From contig JAEPOJ010000007.1 of NCBI GenBank assembly GCA_017642965.1, forward strand, positions 44,330-108,329: a stretch of 64,000 nucleotides of DNA, read 5' to 3'. The position numbers were made by a program, and so were the translations under genes. Source of the DNA: Phycisphaerales bacterium (GTDB lineage: Bacteria > Planctomycetota > Phycisphaerae > Phycisphaerales > UBA1924). The notes beneath the pieces are model-generated. The model had not been told where the DNA came from and did no database searches. It saw only the letters and a list, made by a program, of their open reading frames with translations. This document shows positions 46,730-55,903 of this stretch, piece after piece. Position 1 is the first letter of the stretch. Every line of letters starts with the position of its first letter.

Positions 46730-47215
46730 GCGTGAAGTGAAGCAGGGAATCACACTTCTTTCACGATCTTTGTCCACGCGGGAACCATTTGCTAAACCGC
46801 TCGAATATGGATCACACAGGGACTACACGGCGCGGCCCCGCTTCCGTGCCGGGATGTTCGAACGAGAGATCGAACACGAACGATGACAAAACCAGATCGC
46901 GAAAACGACACGCTATCGATTCCTCAGGATACACTGCATGCCATCGGGATTTGCGAACCTCGTTCAAGCCCGGTATCGTCCCCACTCTGGGTGTCGTGTC
47001 ATCAATGACACTTTCCTGGAAACCCCAAGTCCACGAGCGTCGTGGGCATGGTCTTCGTGACGCCGTCACGAAAAACGCGTTGCTGCGATTGATATTGCAG
47101 CCAATCAACCAAGCACGCGGGATATTTGGGTGCATCGGTGCACGTCCCGCTTGACCTCAGCCCCGAGTTGGACCCCATCCCAACTCATGAGCCAAGAGCC
47201 AATGGAGTGATCCGG
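46730..47215 (+). promoter_or_regulatory. Palindrome-rich leader of the secretin gene
   Basis: About 490 bases without a credible gene. Exact inverted repeats occur at 46856-46875 (GTTCGA / TCGAAC), 46996-47011 (GTGTCAT-CA-ATGACAC) and 47054-47072 (TTCGTGAC-GCC-GTCACGAA). They differ in sequence, so they may bind different regulators or form RNA hairpins. No known operator is recognised. Confidence 0.45.
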
Positions 47216-50200
47216 ATGTCACCCACACCTAACCGATCTGTTCGTTCCCTCCTCCTTGCCGCCGTCGCGTTCGCGGGGCTCCCCAGTTCCAGCGTGCTCG
47301 CGAGTGTTGAACTCCAGCGTGTCCAGCAGCAGGAGGACACTCAGGAAGTCATCGAGCGGGCCAGCGACCTGCTGGTCGAGGGGCAGCTCATCCGAGCCCG
47401 CGCCATGCTGCTCGCGCTGCAGGACTCGCCCGCCGGGGCCACCCTCAGCGACAAGCAGGCCGACCAGCTCTGGGCGCTGCTCGCCAAGGCTGAGAACCAG
47501 ATCATGCGTGCCGACCGCGTCGAGATCAGCCTCCAGAAGGCCCAGTTCGCGATGAGCACCGACAACCTCGTCGAAGCGATGCGCCAGGCCAAGATCGTCA
47601 TCGAGTCTCGCCGCTCGGACGCCAGCCAGATCGACGCGGCCAACGCCGTCCTCGATCTTTGCGAAGCGCGTCAGAGCGACGCGATGACCAAGATCGACAG
47701 CGTCATCACCCGCATCCGCGATGCGTTCACGAAGGGCGAGTACGCTCAGGCGAAGCTCCTGATCACCCGCGTCGGCCAGCTCGGGCTCGACCTCAGCGAT
47801 GACCAGCTCGACACCCTCGATGTCTACCGCGACAAGCTCACCTCGATCGAGAGGGCGCAGGGCGGATTCGGGAGCTACAACCCCGCGATGGGCATGCTCG
47901 CTCCAGAGAGCGGCTTGACCTCGGACTGGCTCACCGGTTCCACACAGGATGGCGCTCGCACCGGCTCGTACCTCGGGAACCAGCCCGAAGAACCGACCCA
48001 GGCGGAACCGATCGACATCGAACTCGTCGACGAAGAGCCGCAGGTCGACCTGCTCGAGGCCGCCCGCCGGTTCGAAGCACAGTCCCTGCTCGGCCAGGCG
48101 AACCTCGCCTACGAAGAACGACGCTTCAACGAAGCACTGACACTCTACACCAACGTGATCACCAACTTCAGCTCATACGTGAGTGAAGAAGACCTCAAGC
48201 AGGCCCGCGACCGTCGTGCAGAGGTCCAGGTCCAGCTCGGTGTCCAGGGCGGCCCCGACAACAACATCCTCGATGAAACCCTGACCGACGAGTCCCTGCT
48301 CCTGCAGCGCTCGCAGGCCGCGTTCGAGAACTACTACGCTCAGGCCCAGCAGGCCCTCTCCGAGGGAGACACCAGCACCGCACGCACGCTCGCCGCTCAG
48401 GCCGATCTGACCATCAAGCGTGCCCGCGACGCGATGCCCGAGTCCGCGTTCGAGAACTACCAGGACCGTGTCGCGGACCTCATCACCCAGATCAACGCGA
48501 CCGAGGAGCAGCAGCGCATTGCGCAGCAGGAAGCAGAACGCATCCGCCTCGAAGAGGAAACCCAGCAGTTTGCTGAATCCCGCCGCCGCGAGCGTGACGA
48601 GAAGATCATCGCGAACCTTGAGCGTGTCCGTGCACTCCAGCAGGAACTCAAGTACGAAGAAGCACTCGAAGTCGTCGAGTCGATCCTCTTCCTTGACCCG
48701 ACCAACCCGTCCGGTCTGCTCCTCAAGGACATCATTCAGGATGTGCTGATATACCGCGAGAATCTCGGCTACCAGCGTGAGAAGGGCCTGAGCTGGGCGC
48801 GCCAGTCGCTCGATAATCAGGAAGCGATGATCGCACCCGAGTCCATCATCGCCTACCCGGACGACTGGCCAGCCATCAGCTTCCGCCGCGGCGACATCCT
48901 CGAGTACGCCGAGTCAGAAGCGAACCGCGCCGTGCTCGCCAACATGACCCAGTCCAAGATGCCCGTCGAGTTCAGCGACAACGCCTTCGAGGACGTCGTT
49001 GGGTTCATCGGCTCCACCACCGGCATTGACATCGATGTCGACTGGGAATCGCTCGCGGACATCGGTGTTGACCCCGATACACCAGTCACACTCAAGCTCA
49101 AGAGCGTCCAGATCGACGTGCTGCTCGACCGTGTCCTCGCAAAGGTCTCGGACCCGACGCTCCCCGCCGGCTGGGCGATTCAGGACGGCATCCTGACCAT
49201 CGCGTCAGACGAGGTGCTCCGCCTCAACACTGTCCTCGAAACGTACGACATCCGCGACCTCATCTTCGTGGTCCCGGACTTCGATAACGCACCCGAGTTC
49301 GACCTCCAGAGCGCCATCCAGCAGGGCGGCCAGGGCGGCGGCGGTGGCGGCGGCCAGAGCCCGTTCTCCGGCGGCAACCAGGATCCCCAGGACGTCACCT
49401 CGCGTGAGGACCGCGTCACCGCGATCATCGAGCTCATCCAGTCAAACGTCGACCCGGATGGCTGGACCGCGCTCGGCGGCGACACGAGCTCCGTTACCGA
49501 ACTCAACGGCAACTTCATCATCACCACGACCCCGAAGAACCACCGCGCGATCATCGGGCTGCTCAACAAGCTGCGTCAGCAGCGTGCGGTCCAGATCAAC
49601 GTCGAGACACGCTTCCTCTCGGTCGACCAGAACTTCTTCGAGCAGATCGGGTTCGACCTCGACGTCTACTTCAACGCCAACAACACCGAGTACCAGCTTG
49701 CTCGCGTCATCGACCCCTCGCTGCTCCCGAGCGACTACTTCGACGGTGATGGCAACCTCCTCGACAACGTCTCCGGCGGCGGATTCATCCTCGATACCGA
49801 CGGTGACGGCATCCCAGACACACCGGTCACACAGCCGGTCTTCGGCCCGGGCTTCAACGGCGGCGTCCTGCCCGACGGCACCATCCTCGGCGACGACGAC
49901 TGGTCCATCATCCGAGCGGCTCAGAACTCCTTCGGGCTGACCAACGAGCTCGCGAACGTCAACTCGTTTGCAGGACAGATCCTCGGGCTCAACCCGGCCC
50001 TCGGCGTCACCGGTCGATTCCTCGACGATATCCAGGTCGACTTCCTCGTCGAGGCCACGCAGGCCGACCAGCGGAGCGTTGTGCTGACCGCCCCACGCCT
50101 CACCTTCACCAACGGCCAGCAGGCGTTCATCGCGGTCACCCGTCAGCAGACATTCGTCTCCGACCTGACCCCGGTCATCGGCTCCAGCGCCGGTGCGTTC

Positions 50201-50680
50201 GACCCGACCATCACCCCCATCTCCGACGGTGTGGTCATCGACGTCCAAGGTGTTGCCTCGGCAGACCGCCGCTACGTCACCCTCACGATCCAGACGACCC
50301 AGTCCACGATCACCTTCGCGACCGACCCCTTCATCTCGACGGGTGCGGCGGGTGGCGGCGGTACCGTCGGCGGTGACGCGGGCGGATTCGCCGCAACGAT
50401 CCAGCAGCCGATCGTCACCGGTGCCCAGATCTCGACCACGGTCACGATCCCCGATCAGGGAACCGTCCTCCTCGGCGGCCAGCGCATCGTCGAAGAGGTG
50501 GAGGTTGAGACCGGTGTCCCGGTACTCAGCAAGATCCCGATCCTCTCACGCTTCTTCTCGAACCGAGTCGATGCGAAGACGGATAAGACCCTGCTCATCC
50601 TGCTCAAGCCCACCATCCTCATCCAGAACGAGGAAGAGGAACTCAACTTCCCGGGCCTGCTCGATCAGCTCGGTCGCTGA
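47216..50680 (+). CDS. Secretin-family outer membrane protein with TPR-rich N-terminal region (GspD/PilQ-like)
   Basis: 1154 residues from ATG 47216 (TGGAG site). A signal peptide (to about 30) precedes a long alpha-helical, TPR-like region up to about 560 (ASDLLVEGQLIRARAMLLAL, YEERRFNEALTLYTNVITNF, coiled EEQQRIAQQEAERIRLEEET). STN/N0-like and N-type domains follow (VEFSDNAFEDVVGFIGSTTG, IITTTPKNHRAIIGLLNKLR) with a Gly-rich linker at about 700. The C-terminal secretin domain has VLTAPRLTFTNGQQAFIAVT and VTIPDQGTVLLGGQRIVEEV, ending LLILLKPTILIQ. It should form a multimeric outer membrane channel for type II secretion or type IV pili. No partner genes are adjacent. Confidence 0.92.
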   Translation: MSPTPNRSVRSLLLAAVAFAGLPSSSVLASVELQRVQQQEDTQEVIERASDLLVEGQLIRARAMLLALQDSPAGATLSDKQADQLWALLAKAENQIMRADRVEISLQKAQFAMSTDNLVEAMRQAKIVIESRRSDASQIDAANAVLDLCEARQSDAMTKIDSVITRIRDAFTKGEYAQAKLLITRVGQLGLDLSDDQLDTLDVYRDKLTSIERAQGGFGSYNPAMGMLAPESGLTSDWLTGSTQDGARTGSYLGNQPEEPTQAEPIDIELVDEEPQVDLLEAARRFEAQSLLGQANLAYEERRFNEALTLYTNVITNFSSYVSEEDLKQARDRRAEVQVQLGVQGGPDNNILDETLTDESLLLQRSQAAFENYYAQAQQALSEGDTSTARTLAAQADLTIKRARDAMPESAFENYQDRVADLITQINATEEQQRIAQQEAERIRLEEETQQFAESRRRERDEKIIANLERVRALQQELKYEEALEVVESILFLDPTNPSGLLLKDIIQDVLIYRENLGYQREKGLSWARQSLDNQEAMIAPESIIAYPDDWPAISFRRGDILEYAESEANRAVLANMTQSKMPVEFSDNAFEDVVGFIGSTTGIDIDVDWESLADIGVDPDTPVTLKLKSVQIDVLLDRVLAKVSDPTLPAGWAIQDGILTIASDEVLRLNTVLETYDIRDLIFVVPDFDNAPEFDLQSAIQQGGQGGGGGGGQSPFSGGNQDPQDVTSREDRVTAIIELIQSNVDPDGWTALGGDTSSVTELNGNFIITTTPKNHRAIIGLLNKLRQQRAVQINVETRFLSVDQNFFEQIGFDLDVYFNANNTEYQLARVIDPSLLPSDYFDGDGNLLDNVSGGGFILDTDGDGIPDTPVTQPVFGPGFNGGVLPDGTILGDDDWSIIRAAQNSFGLTNELANVNSFAGQILGLNPALGVTGRFLDDIQVDFLVEATQADQRSVVLTAPRLTFTNGQQAFIAVTRQQTFVSDLTPVIGSSAGAFDPTITPISDGVVIDVQGVASADRRYVTLTIQTTQSTITFATDPFISTGAAGGGGTVGGDAGGFAATIQQPIVTGAQISTTVTIPDQGTVLLGGQRIVEEVEVETGVPVLSKIPILSRFFSNRVDAKTDKTLLILLKPTILIQNEEEELNFPGLLDQLGR

Positions 50681-50702
50681 TCTCCGCTGCAGACAATCTC
50701 AC

Positions 50703-50732
50703 ACGGGCACGTCGCAAGGCGTGCCCGTTTTT
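50703..50732 (+). terminator. Intrinsic terminator of the secretin gene
   Basis: ACGGGCACG / CGTGCCCGT nine-pair stem, eight-base loop and TTTTT, about 22 bases past the stop. Confidence 0.92.
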
Positions 50733-50836
50733 CATGAGCCTCACCCGCTTTCAAGACCGAACGCGTGCCAGAGCGTGGAAGACCCTCTATAGTCTTGCCC
50801 GGCGATGACAACGCCTTCCAGCGAGGACCCACAGCG

Positions 50837-51193
50837 ATGAGTGAATCCAGACTTCGAGTGAGCGACAGCGACGGGGTGACCCTTGTCGAGTTTGTCGATC
50901 GAAACATCCTCGACGAGGCCAATATCCAGGCGATCAACGAGGAGATCACAAGCGAGATCGAGAAGAGCGACACGCCCAAGCTGCTGATCAGCTTCTCGAA
51001 TGTCGATCACCTCTCATCCGCCGCGCTGGGCGCACTGATCACGATCAACAACAAGATCAAAGAGAAGTCGGGTGAGCTGCACCTCGCGAATATCGATCCG
51101 CAGATCTACGAAGTCTTCATGATCACCCGCCTCAATAAGCTCTTTAACATCCACGACACGACCGACGATGCGCGTGGCGCGTTCGCGAGCTGA
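50837..51193 (+). CDS. STAS-domain anti-sigma factor antagonist
   Basis: 118 residues from ATG 50837. The STAS fold is seen in VTLVEFVDRNILDEANIQAI and the conserved NVDHLSSAALGALITINNKI, where one of the two Ser is the usual phosphorylation site of RsbV/SpoIIAA-type proteins. It should bind the HATPase-type anti-sigma factor encoded 36 bases downstream when unphosphorylated. The pair forms a partner-switch pair. Target sigma factor or effector unknown. Confidence 0.9.
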   Translation: MSESRLRVSDSDGVTLVEFVDRNILDEANIQAINEEITSEIEKSDTPKLLISFSNVDHLSSAALGALITINNKIKEKSGELHLANIDPQIYEVFMITRLNKLFNIHDTTDDARGAFAS

Positions 51194-51229
51194 CCCACCA
51201 ATCCGCGGTGGGTCCCCGCCGCGTCTCAC

Positions 51230-51670
51230 ATGACAATGAGCGAAGCCAACACCCACATCGAGGGCGCCCACGCCATCGACCTCGCGCACGACCGTGAGGC
51301 CATCAACGCGTTCATCGAGCGACTGCTCGATGAGGCGGAGGGTGCAGGGTTCGGCAGCAGCGCGGTATTCGCGATCCGACTCGCCATCGAAGAGGCGATC
51401 ACCAACGCGTTCGAGCACGGCCACGACGGGCTGGACGAATCACTCACCGTCCGCGTCGAGCACAAGGTGACACCAGACGTCCTCGAGATCGCTGTAGAGG
51501 ACCAGGGCCCCGGATTCCGCCCCGAGTCACTGCCCGACCCAACCCTGCTCGAAAACCTCTCCAAACCCTCTGGCAGGGGTGTCATGCTCATGAAGGCCTA
51601 CATGAGTGAGGTCCTGTTCAATGACAAGGGCAACCGCGTCCGAATGCGCTATCTCAACAGCGGAAACTGA
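51230..51670 (+). CDS. RsbW-like anti-sigma factor / HATPase serine kinase
   Basis: 146 residues from ATG 51230 (an ATG two codons later is also possible). GHKL ATPase motifs are N-box EEAITNAFEHGH, G1 VEDQGPGF and G2 GRGVMLMKAY. This is the RsbW/SpoIIAB type, a kinase that phosphorylates the STAS partner and sequesters its target. The adjacent STAS gene supports this. No PP2C phosphatase or ECF/SigB-type gene lies in the window. Confidence 0.9.
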   Translation: MTMSEANTHIEGAHAIDLAHDREAINAFIERLLDEAEGAGFGSSAVFAIRLAIEEAITNAFEHGHDGLDESLTVRVEHKVTPDVLEIAVEDQGPGFRPESLPDPTLLENLSKPSGRGVMLMKAYMSEVLFNDKGNRVRMRYLNSGN

Positions 51671-51813
51671 AGCGACAATCAGCCGGATTGCGACCCGTGC
51701 CCCTTGCTTCGCGGCACTCGTACATATACCATATATTGGAATGATTCTAAACAAGCGGACGAAGGTGTCCGGAATCATCCCCCACGCTGACGACCACGCT
51801 TTGAGGAACCATC

Positions 51814-53052
51814 ATGAGCGTACAACTGCCTTTCTATCTCGATTACGCCGCCACCACCCCATGCGACCCACGCGTCGTAGAGGCGATGACGCCGTACTTT
51901 ACCGACATGTTCGGCAACCCCGGATCCCGCAACCATTCGTTCGGCTGGGACGCTGAGCACGCGGTCGACAAAGCCCGCGAGCAGGTCGCCTCCCTGATCG
52001 GCGCGGATGCCAAGGAGGTGATCTTCACCTCCGGCTCCACAGAATCGAACAACATCGCCATCAAGGGTGCCGCGAACATGTACGCGAAGAAACCCGCTGG
52101 CGAAAAGAACCGCGGGCACATCATCACCGCCATCCACGAGCACAAAGCTGTTCTCGATCCGTGCAAGCGCCTCGAGAAGGAAGGCTTCGATGTCACCTGG
52201 CTCACCCCGGGCGAGGACGGCATCATTACCCGCAAGATGATCGAGGATGCAATGCGTGACGACACCATCCTCGTCACCATCATGTGGGCCAACAACGAGA
52301 TCGGCACAATCAACGAGATCCCACAGATCGGCGATCTGTGCCACGACCGCGGCGTGATCTTCCACACCGACGCGACGCAGTGGGTTGGCAAGATGCCCAC
52401 CAACGTCACCAAAGACAACGTGGACCTGCTCTCGTTCTCCGGGCACAAGATCTACGGCCCCAAGGGCGTGGGCGCTCTCTACGTCCGCCGGCGTCGCCCC
52501 CGTGTCCGCCTTGTCCCACTCCAGGAGGGTGGCGGCCAGGAACGCGGCTTCCGTTCGGGCACCCTGAACGTCACCGGCATCGTCGGTCTCGGCAAGGCGT
52601 GCGAGCTCTGTGCTCAGGAGATGGATGCCGACCGCGAACGCCTGCTCGGGTTCCGCAACCACCTCGAGCAGAAGCTCCAGTCCGCGCTCGATGTCGTGCA
52701 GATCAACGGGCACCAGGACAAGCGCCTCGCGAACATCACTAACATCTCCTTCGGCTTCGTCGAGGGCGAGAGCATGATGATGGCGCTCAAGGAGATCGCC
52801 ATGAGCTCGGGCTCGGCGTGCACCAGCGCTTCTCTTGAGCCCAGCTACGTGCTCAAGGCGCTCGGCGTCGGTGACGATCTGGCGCACTCATCGCTGCGTA
52901 TCAGCATGGGACGCTGGACGACCCAGGAGCAGATCGATTACGCCGCGGACAAGATCATCGAGGCGGTCACGAAGCTCCGAGAACTGTCCCCGCTGTTCGA
53001 CATGCACAACGAGGGCATCGATATCACGAAGATCGAGTGGGCACACCACTAG
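51814..53052 (+). CDS. iscS: Cysteine desulfurase
   Basis: 412 residues from ATG 51814 with AGGA ahead. Class V aminotransferase motifs: YLDYAATTPCDPRVVEAM at the start, HEHKAVLDP near 108, PLP lysine in SFSGHKIYGPKGVGALYV (Lys212), and the flexible loop SSGSACTSASLEP with catalytic Cys336. It supplies sulfur for Fe-S clusters, tRNA thiolation and other uses. The loop length matches the IscS/NifS group I. It heads an iscS-iscU-iscA cluster; iscR is absent. A shadow frame on the opposite strand covers it. Confidence 0.96.
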   Translation: MSVQLPFYLDYAATTPCDPRVVEAMTPYFTDMFGNPGSRNHSFGWDAEHAVDKAREQVASLIGADAKEVIFTSGSTESNNIAIKGAANMYAKKPAGEKNRGHIITAIHEHKAVLDPCKRLEKEGFDVTWLTPGEDGIITRKMIEDAMRDDTILVTIMWANNEIGTINEIPQIGDLCHDRGVIFHTDATQWVGKMPTNVTKDNVDLLSFSGHKIYGPKGVGALYVRRRRPRVRLVPLQEGGGQERGFRSGTLNVTGIVGLGKACELCAQEMDADRERLLGFRNHLEQKLQSALDVVQINGHQDKRLANITNISFGFVEGESMMMALKEIAMSSGSACTSASLEPSYVLKALGVGDDLAHSSLRISMGRWTTQEQIDYAADKIIEAVTKLRELSPLFDMHNEGIDITKIEWAHH

Positions 53053-53086
53053 TTCAAACGCATACCACCACCAAACGAGGTGAACC

Positions 53087-53485
53087 ATGGCATACTCAGA
53101 AAAAGTCATCGAGCACTACGAGAAACCCCGCAACGTCGGCACGTTCGGGACGCAGAAGGAAATCAAGGAACGCAGCGATATCGGCGTCGGTCTCGTCGGC
53201 GCGCCCGAATGTGGCGACGTGATGCAGCTCCAGATCAAGGTCGACGAGGGCGGCAAGATCGAGGACGCGAAGTTCAAGTGCTTCGGCTGCGGCTCGGCGA
53301 TCGCCTCCTCCTCCCTCGCCACCGAGTGGCTCAAGGGCAAGACCCTCGATGAGGGCATGGCGATCAAGAACACAGAAATCGTTGAGGAGCTCTCGCTCCC
53401 ACCAGTCAAGATCCACTGCTCCGTCCTCGCTGAAGACGCGATCAAGGCCGCGATCGCGGATTACAAGGTCAAGAACGGTCAATAA
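53087..53485 (+). CDS. iscU: Fe-S cluster assembly scaffold IscU
   Basis: 132 residues from ATG 53087 after GAGGTG. The ligands are Cys42 (PECGDV), Cys65 (KCFGCGSA) and Cys111 after His110 (IHCSVLAEDA), with the Asp of the CGDV motif. The LPPVK motif (about 104-108), recognised by the chaperone HscA in proteobacteria, is present. It lies 34 bases after iscS. Function: assembly of 2Fe-2S and 4Fe-4S clusters. Confidence 0.96.
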   Translation: MAYSEKVIEHYEKPRNVGTFGTQKEIKERSDIGVGLVGAPECGDVMQLQIKVDEGGKIEDAKFKCFGCGSAIASSSLATEWLKGKTLDEGMAIKNTEIVEELSLPPVKIHCSVLAEDAIKAAIADYKVKNGQ

Positions 53486-53577
53486 TCGACCTTGACCGCC
53501 CGATCTGACGTATAGAATCCTGACCCGGTTCGATCGGGAACCGCCAGGCAGGGCGTATCAATCGCAAGGAGCGACGT

Positions 53578-53934
53578 ATGAGCACCGAAGCAACCCAGGA
53601 CCAGGCCGTCATCCTCACCGAGGCCGCGGCACGCGAGATCAGGACCATCATCGAGCAGCAGGATCTCGACGCCGAGAGCGTCCGACTGCGTGTCGGCGTC
53701 AAGGGCGGCGGCTGCTCCGGGTTCAGCTACCTCCTGGATCTCACCGAGACCCAGAAGGACAGCGACGAGCTCTTCGAGCAGCACGGCATCAAGATCATCA
53801 TTGATCCCAAGTCGCTGCTCTACCTAGGCGGCGTGACCGTCGACTTCAAGGACGAGCTGATGGGACGCGGGTTCGTCTTCAACAACCCCAACGCCACAAG
53901 CAGCTGTGGCTGCGGCTCCTCCTTCGCCGTCTGA
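53578..53934 (+). CDS. iscA: Iron-sulfur carrier IscA/ErpA family
   Basis: 118 residues from ATG 53578, preceded by AAGGAG. The three conserved Cys are at 46 (GGGCSGFSY) and 110 and 112 (SSCGCGSSF). The A-type carrier passes clusters from the scaffold to target enzymes. IscA and ErpA cannot be separated by eye; the symbol is provisional. A 92-base gap after iscU may hold a secondary promoter. Terminator follows. Confidence 0.93.
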   Translation: MSTEATQDQAVILTEAAAREIRTIIEQQDLDAESVRLRVGVKGGGCSGFSYLLDLTETQKDSDELFEQHGIKIIIDPKSLLYLGGVTVDFKDELMGRGFVFNNPNATSSCGCGSSFAV

Positions 53935-53958
53935 TCCGATCAACCGCTACGATCTACC

Positions 53959-53986
53959 AACGCCCCAGAATGATTGGGGCGTTTTT
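53959..53986 (+). terminator. Intrinsic terminator of the isc cluster
   Basis: AACGCCCCA / TGGGGCGTT nine-pair stem, seven-base loop, then a T-run (GTTTTTAT). Confidence 0.9.
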
Positions 53987-54084
53987 ATGTTTCTGGGTTG
54001 CAGAATGCCTTTGGATACAGTTGAATAGTCGTCTGCCCGCTCGGGTCGGCAGCAACTCATCCGCCAGACACGGAACGCCTCTCT

Positions 54085-54558
54085 ATGACAGAAACCCCGG
54101 TCCCGCTCGATACGACTCAGGGCTACTGCCCCCCTACCGCGGTCCAGTTCAGCGTGTTCCTGACGAACAAGGTCGGCAAGATGCTCGATCTCACCGAACA
54201 CCTCGACGAGGCCCACATCGAGCTCTGTGCGATCTCGGTCCACGAAGCCTCGGACCACGCCGTCGTTCGCATCATCACGGATAACGCCGCAGAAACCCGT
54301 CAGATGCTCAGGGATACGGGCTTCCCGTTCTCGGAACGCGAGGTGCTCTTGGTCGAGCTCAGCGAGGGGCACTCGCTCTCCAAGCTCTGCCTCTTCCTGC
54401 TCGGCGCCGAGATCAACATCGCCTTCGCGTACCCGCTCATGCACCACAACACAGAAAACCCTTCCATCGCGATCGCGGTGGACGACCCGACGCTGGCGGG
54501 GCAGATCCTGTCGCGGAAGGGTTTCAAAATGCTCGGCGAGTGTGACCTCCACGGATAG
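54085..54558 (+). CDS. Tandem ACT-domain protein
   Basis: 157 residues from ATG 54085. The first ACT fold spans about 20-90 (VQFSVFLTNKVGKMLDLTEH, HIELCAISVHEASDHAVVRI) and the second about 100-155 (INIAFAYPLMHHNTENPSIA, AGQILSRKGFKMLGECDL). Stand-alone ACT proteins bind amino acids and regulate enzymes or transcription; the ligand is unknown. Similar planctomycete proteins are known as amino-acid-binding ACT proteins without genetic data. Single gene with terminator. Confidence 0.85.
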   Translation: MTETPVPLDTTQGYCPPTAVQFSVFLTNKVGKMLDLTEHLDEAHIELCAISVHEASDHAVVRIITDNAAETRQMLRDTGFPFSEREVLLVELSEGHSLSKLCLFLLGAEINIAFAYPLMHHNTENPSIAIAVDDPTLAGQILSRKGFKMLGECDLHG

Positions 54559-54580
54559 CCGAACACAACACGCACAAACC

Positions 54581-54601
54581 ACCCCCGGATCGGGGGTTTT
54601 T
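54581..54601 (+). terminator. Intrinsic terminator of ACT-domain gene
   Basis: ACCCCCG / CGGGGGT seven-pair stem with a three-base loop and TTTTT. Confidence 0.88.
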
Positions 54602-54693
54602 CGTTTTCCGGTCAACCTGGAGCTCGCGAGTCCGGTATTGTCAAGTGAACACAAGCAACGATCCCCGAAGAGGGACCAGAGGAGCAACCCCAT

Positions 54694-55734
54694 ATGAAAC
54701 GCACCATGACAGCAATCGCAGGTCTCTGCGCCGGTATCTCACTGCTTTCTACACCAGCACTGGCTGGTCCGGAAGACAAAGATCACGCGCACGCTGAGAA
54801 GGGGCAAACCCAGACGCTGGAAGACATCGTTGGCGAGGTCGAGCTTCCCGAGCTCTTCATCGGATCCAACGCCCCCGAGCTGCAGATCGCCAAGTACGTC
54901 AAGGGCGATTCGGTCCAGCAGTTCGAAGAGGGCAAGGTCTACGTTGTCGAGTTCTGGGCGACCTGGTGCGGCCCGTGCATCGCCGCGTTCCCCCACCTCT
55001 CCGAGCTGCAGGCGGAATACAAGGACAGCGTGCAGTTCATCGGGGTGAACGTCTGGGAAGGTGTCGAGGATCAGGCAGAGCGCATCGAGAAGGTTGAGAA
55101 CTTCGTCAAAGAGCAGGGCGACCGGATGAGCTACACCGTTGCTGTTGAGAACGGCAGCGCTATGGCCGACACATGGATGAAGCCCGCGGGCCAGAACGGC
55201 ATCCCCGCCGCATTCATCGTGGACGGCAAGGGCAAGATCGCCTGGGTCGGGCACCCGATGAATATGGACGATTCGCTCGAATCCGTCATCGAAGGCAACT
55301 TCAGTGCCGATCAGGCAATCAAGGATTACAAGAAGCAGAGCATCATGATGGCCGGATACCGCCAGTTCATGAACGGCATCCGCGCCCAGGGCGACGACTT
55401 CGCGCAGGCAACCACGATCGCCAAGCTCCTCGTCAAGGACTACTTCCAGGACGAGCCCGGCGGGCTCAACGCGGTCGCATGGACGCTGCTCACGTCAGAG
55501 AACGATGAGATCAGTGAGAAGCACTACTCCATCGCGTACAAAGCCGCGAAGCGTGCCTGCGAAGTCACCGAGTGGGAGGATTGGATGCTGCTGGACACAT
55601 ACGCCCTCGCGGCCCACAAGGTCGGCAAGAGCGATGAAGCCGTGAAGTGGCAGAGCAAGGCCATCGAGCTCGCTCCGGAAGACAAGAAAGCTGATCTGGA
55701 AGCAAACCTCGCCATGTTCAAGGGTGAGGGCTGA
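54694..55734 (+). CDS. Exported TlpA/ResA-like thioredoxin with helical C-terminal domain
   Basis: 346 residues. A signal peptide (MKRTMTAIAGLCAGISLLST) is followed by a thioredoxin-like domain with FWATWCGPCIAAFPHL (Cys92, Cys95) and the cis-Pro region NGIPAAFIVDGKGKIAWVGH. From about 210 there is a helical, TPR-like domain (LNAVAWTLLTSENDEISEKH, YALAAHKVGKSDEAVKWQSK). Periplasmic disulfide or cytochrome-maturation-type redox is expected; the helical domain may recruit substrates. Not linked to ccm genes here. Confidence 0.88.
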   Translation: MKRTMTAIAGLCAGISLLSTPALAGPEDKDHAHAEKGQTQTLEDIVGEVELPELFIGSNAPELQIAKYVKGDSVQQFEEGKVYVVEFWATWCGPCIAAFPHLSELQAEYKDSVQFIGVNVWEGVEDQAERIEKVENFVKEQGDRMSYTVAVENGSAMADTWMKPAGQNGIPAAFIVDGKGKIAWVGHPMNMDDSLESVIEGNFSADQAIKDYKKQSIMMAGYRQFMNGIRAQGDDFAQATTIAKLLVKDYFQDEPGGLNAVAWTLLTSENDEISEKHYSIAYKAAKRACEVTEWEDWMLLDTYALAAHKVGKSDEAVKWQSKAIELAPEDKKADLEANLAMFKGEG

Positions 55735-55770
55735 TCGATCGCGAACGTATAACACACATGCTTAACTGAA

Positions 55771-55797
55771 TGCCGACCGCACGGTCGGCATTTTTTT
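55771..55797 (+). terminator. Intrinsic terminator of TlpA-like gene
   Basis: TGCCGACC / GGTCGGCA eight-pair stem with a four-base loop and seven T. Confidence 0.93.
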
Positions 55798-55903
55798 GCG
55801 CGTGTATTTTCAGCGTTTGATCGAGAACCGACCAAGCCGTTTGCTCCAAATGGAATATTCGAATACAAGAGTATTGCCAATTCCTAATTACTGGAGAACG
55901 TAA

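Noticed and set aside
46812..47135. 107-codon minus-strand frame in the secretin leader
   Set aside because: No ribosome binding site or family features; the stretch is better explained as a palindrome-rich leader.
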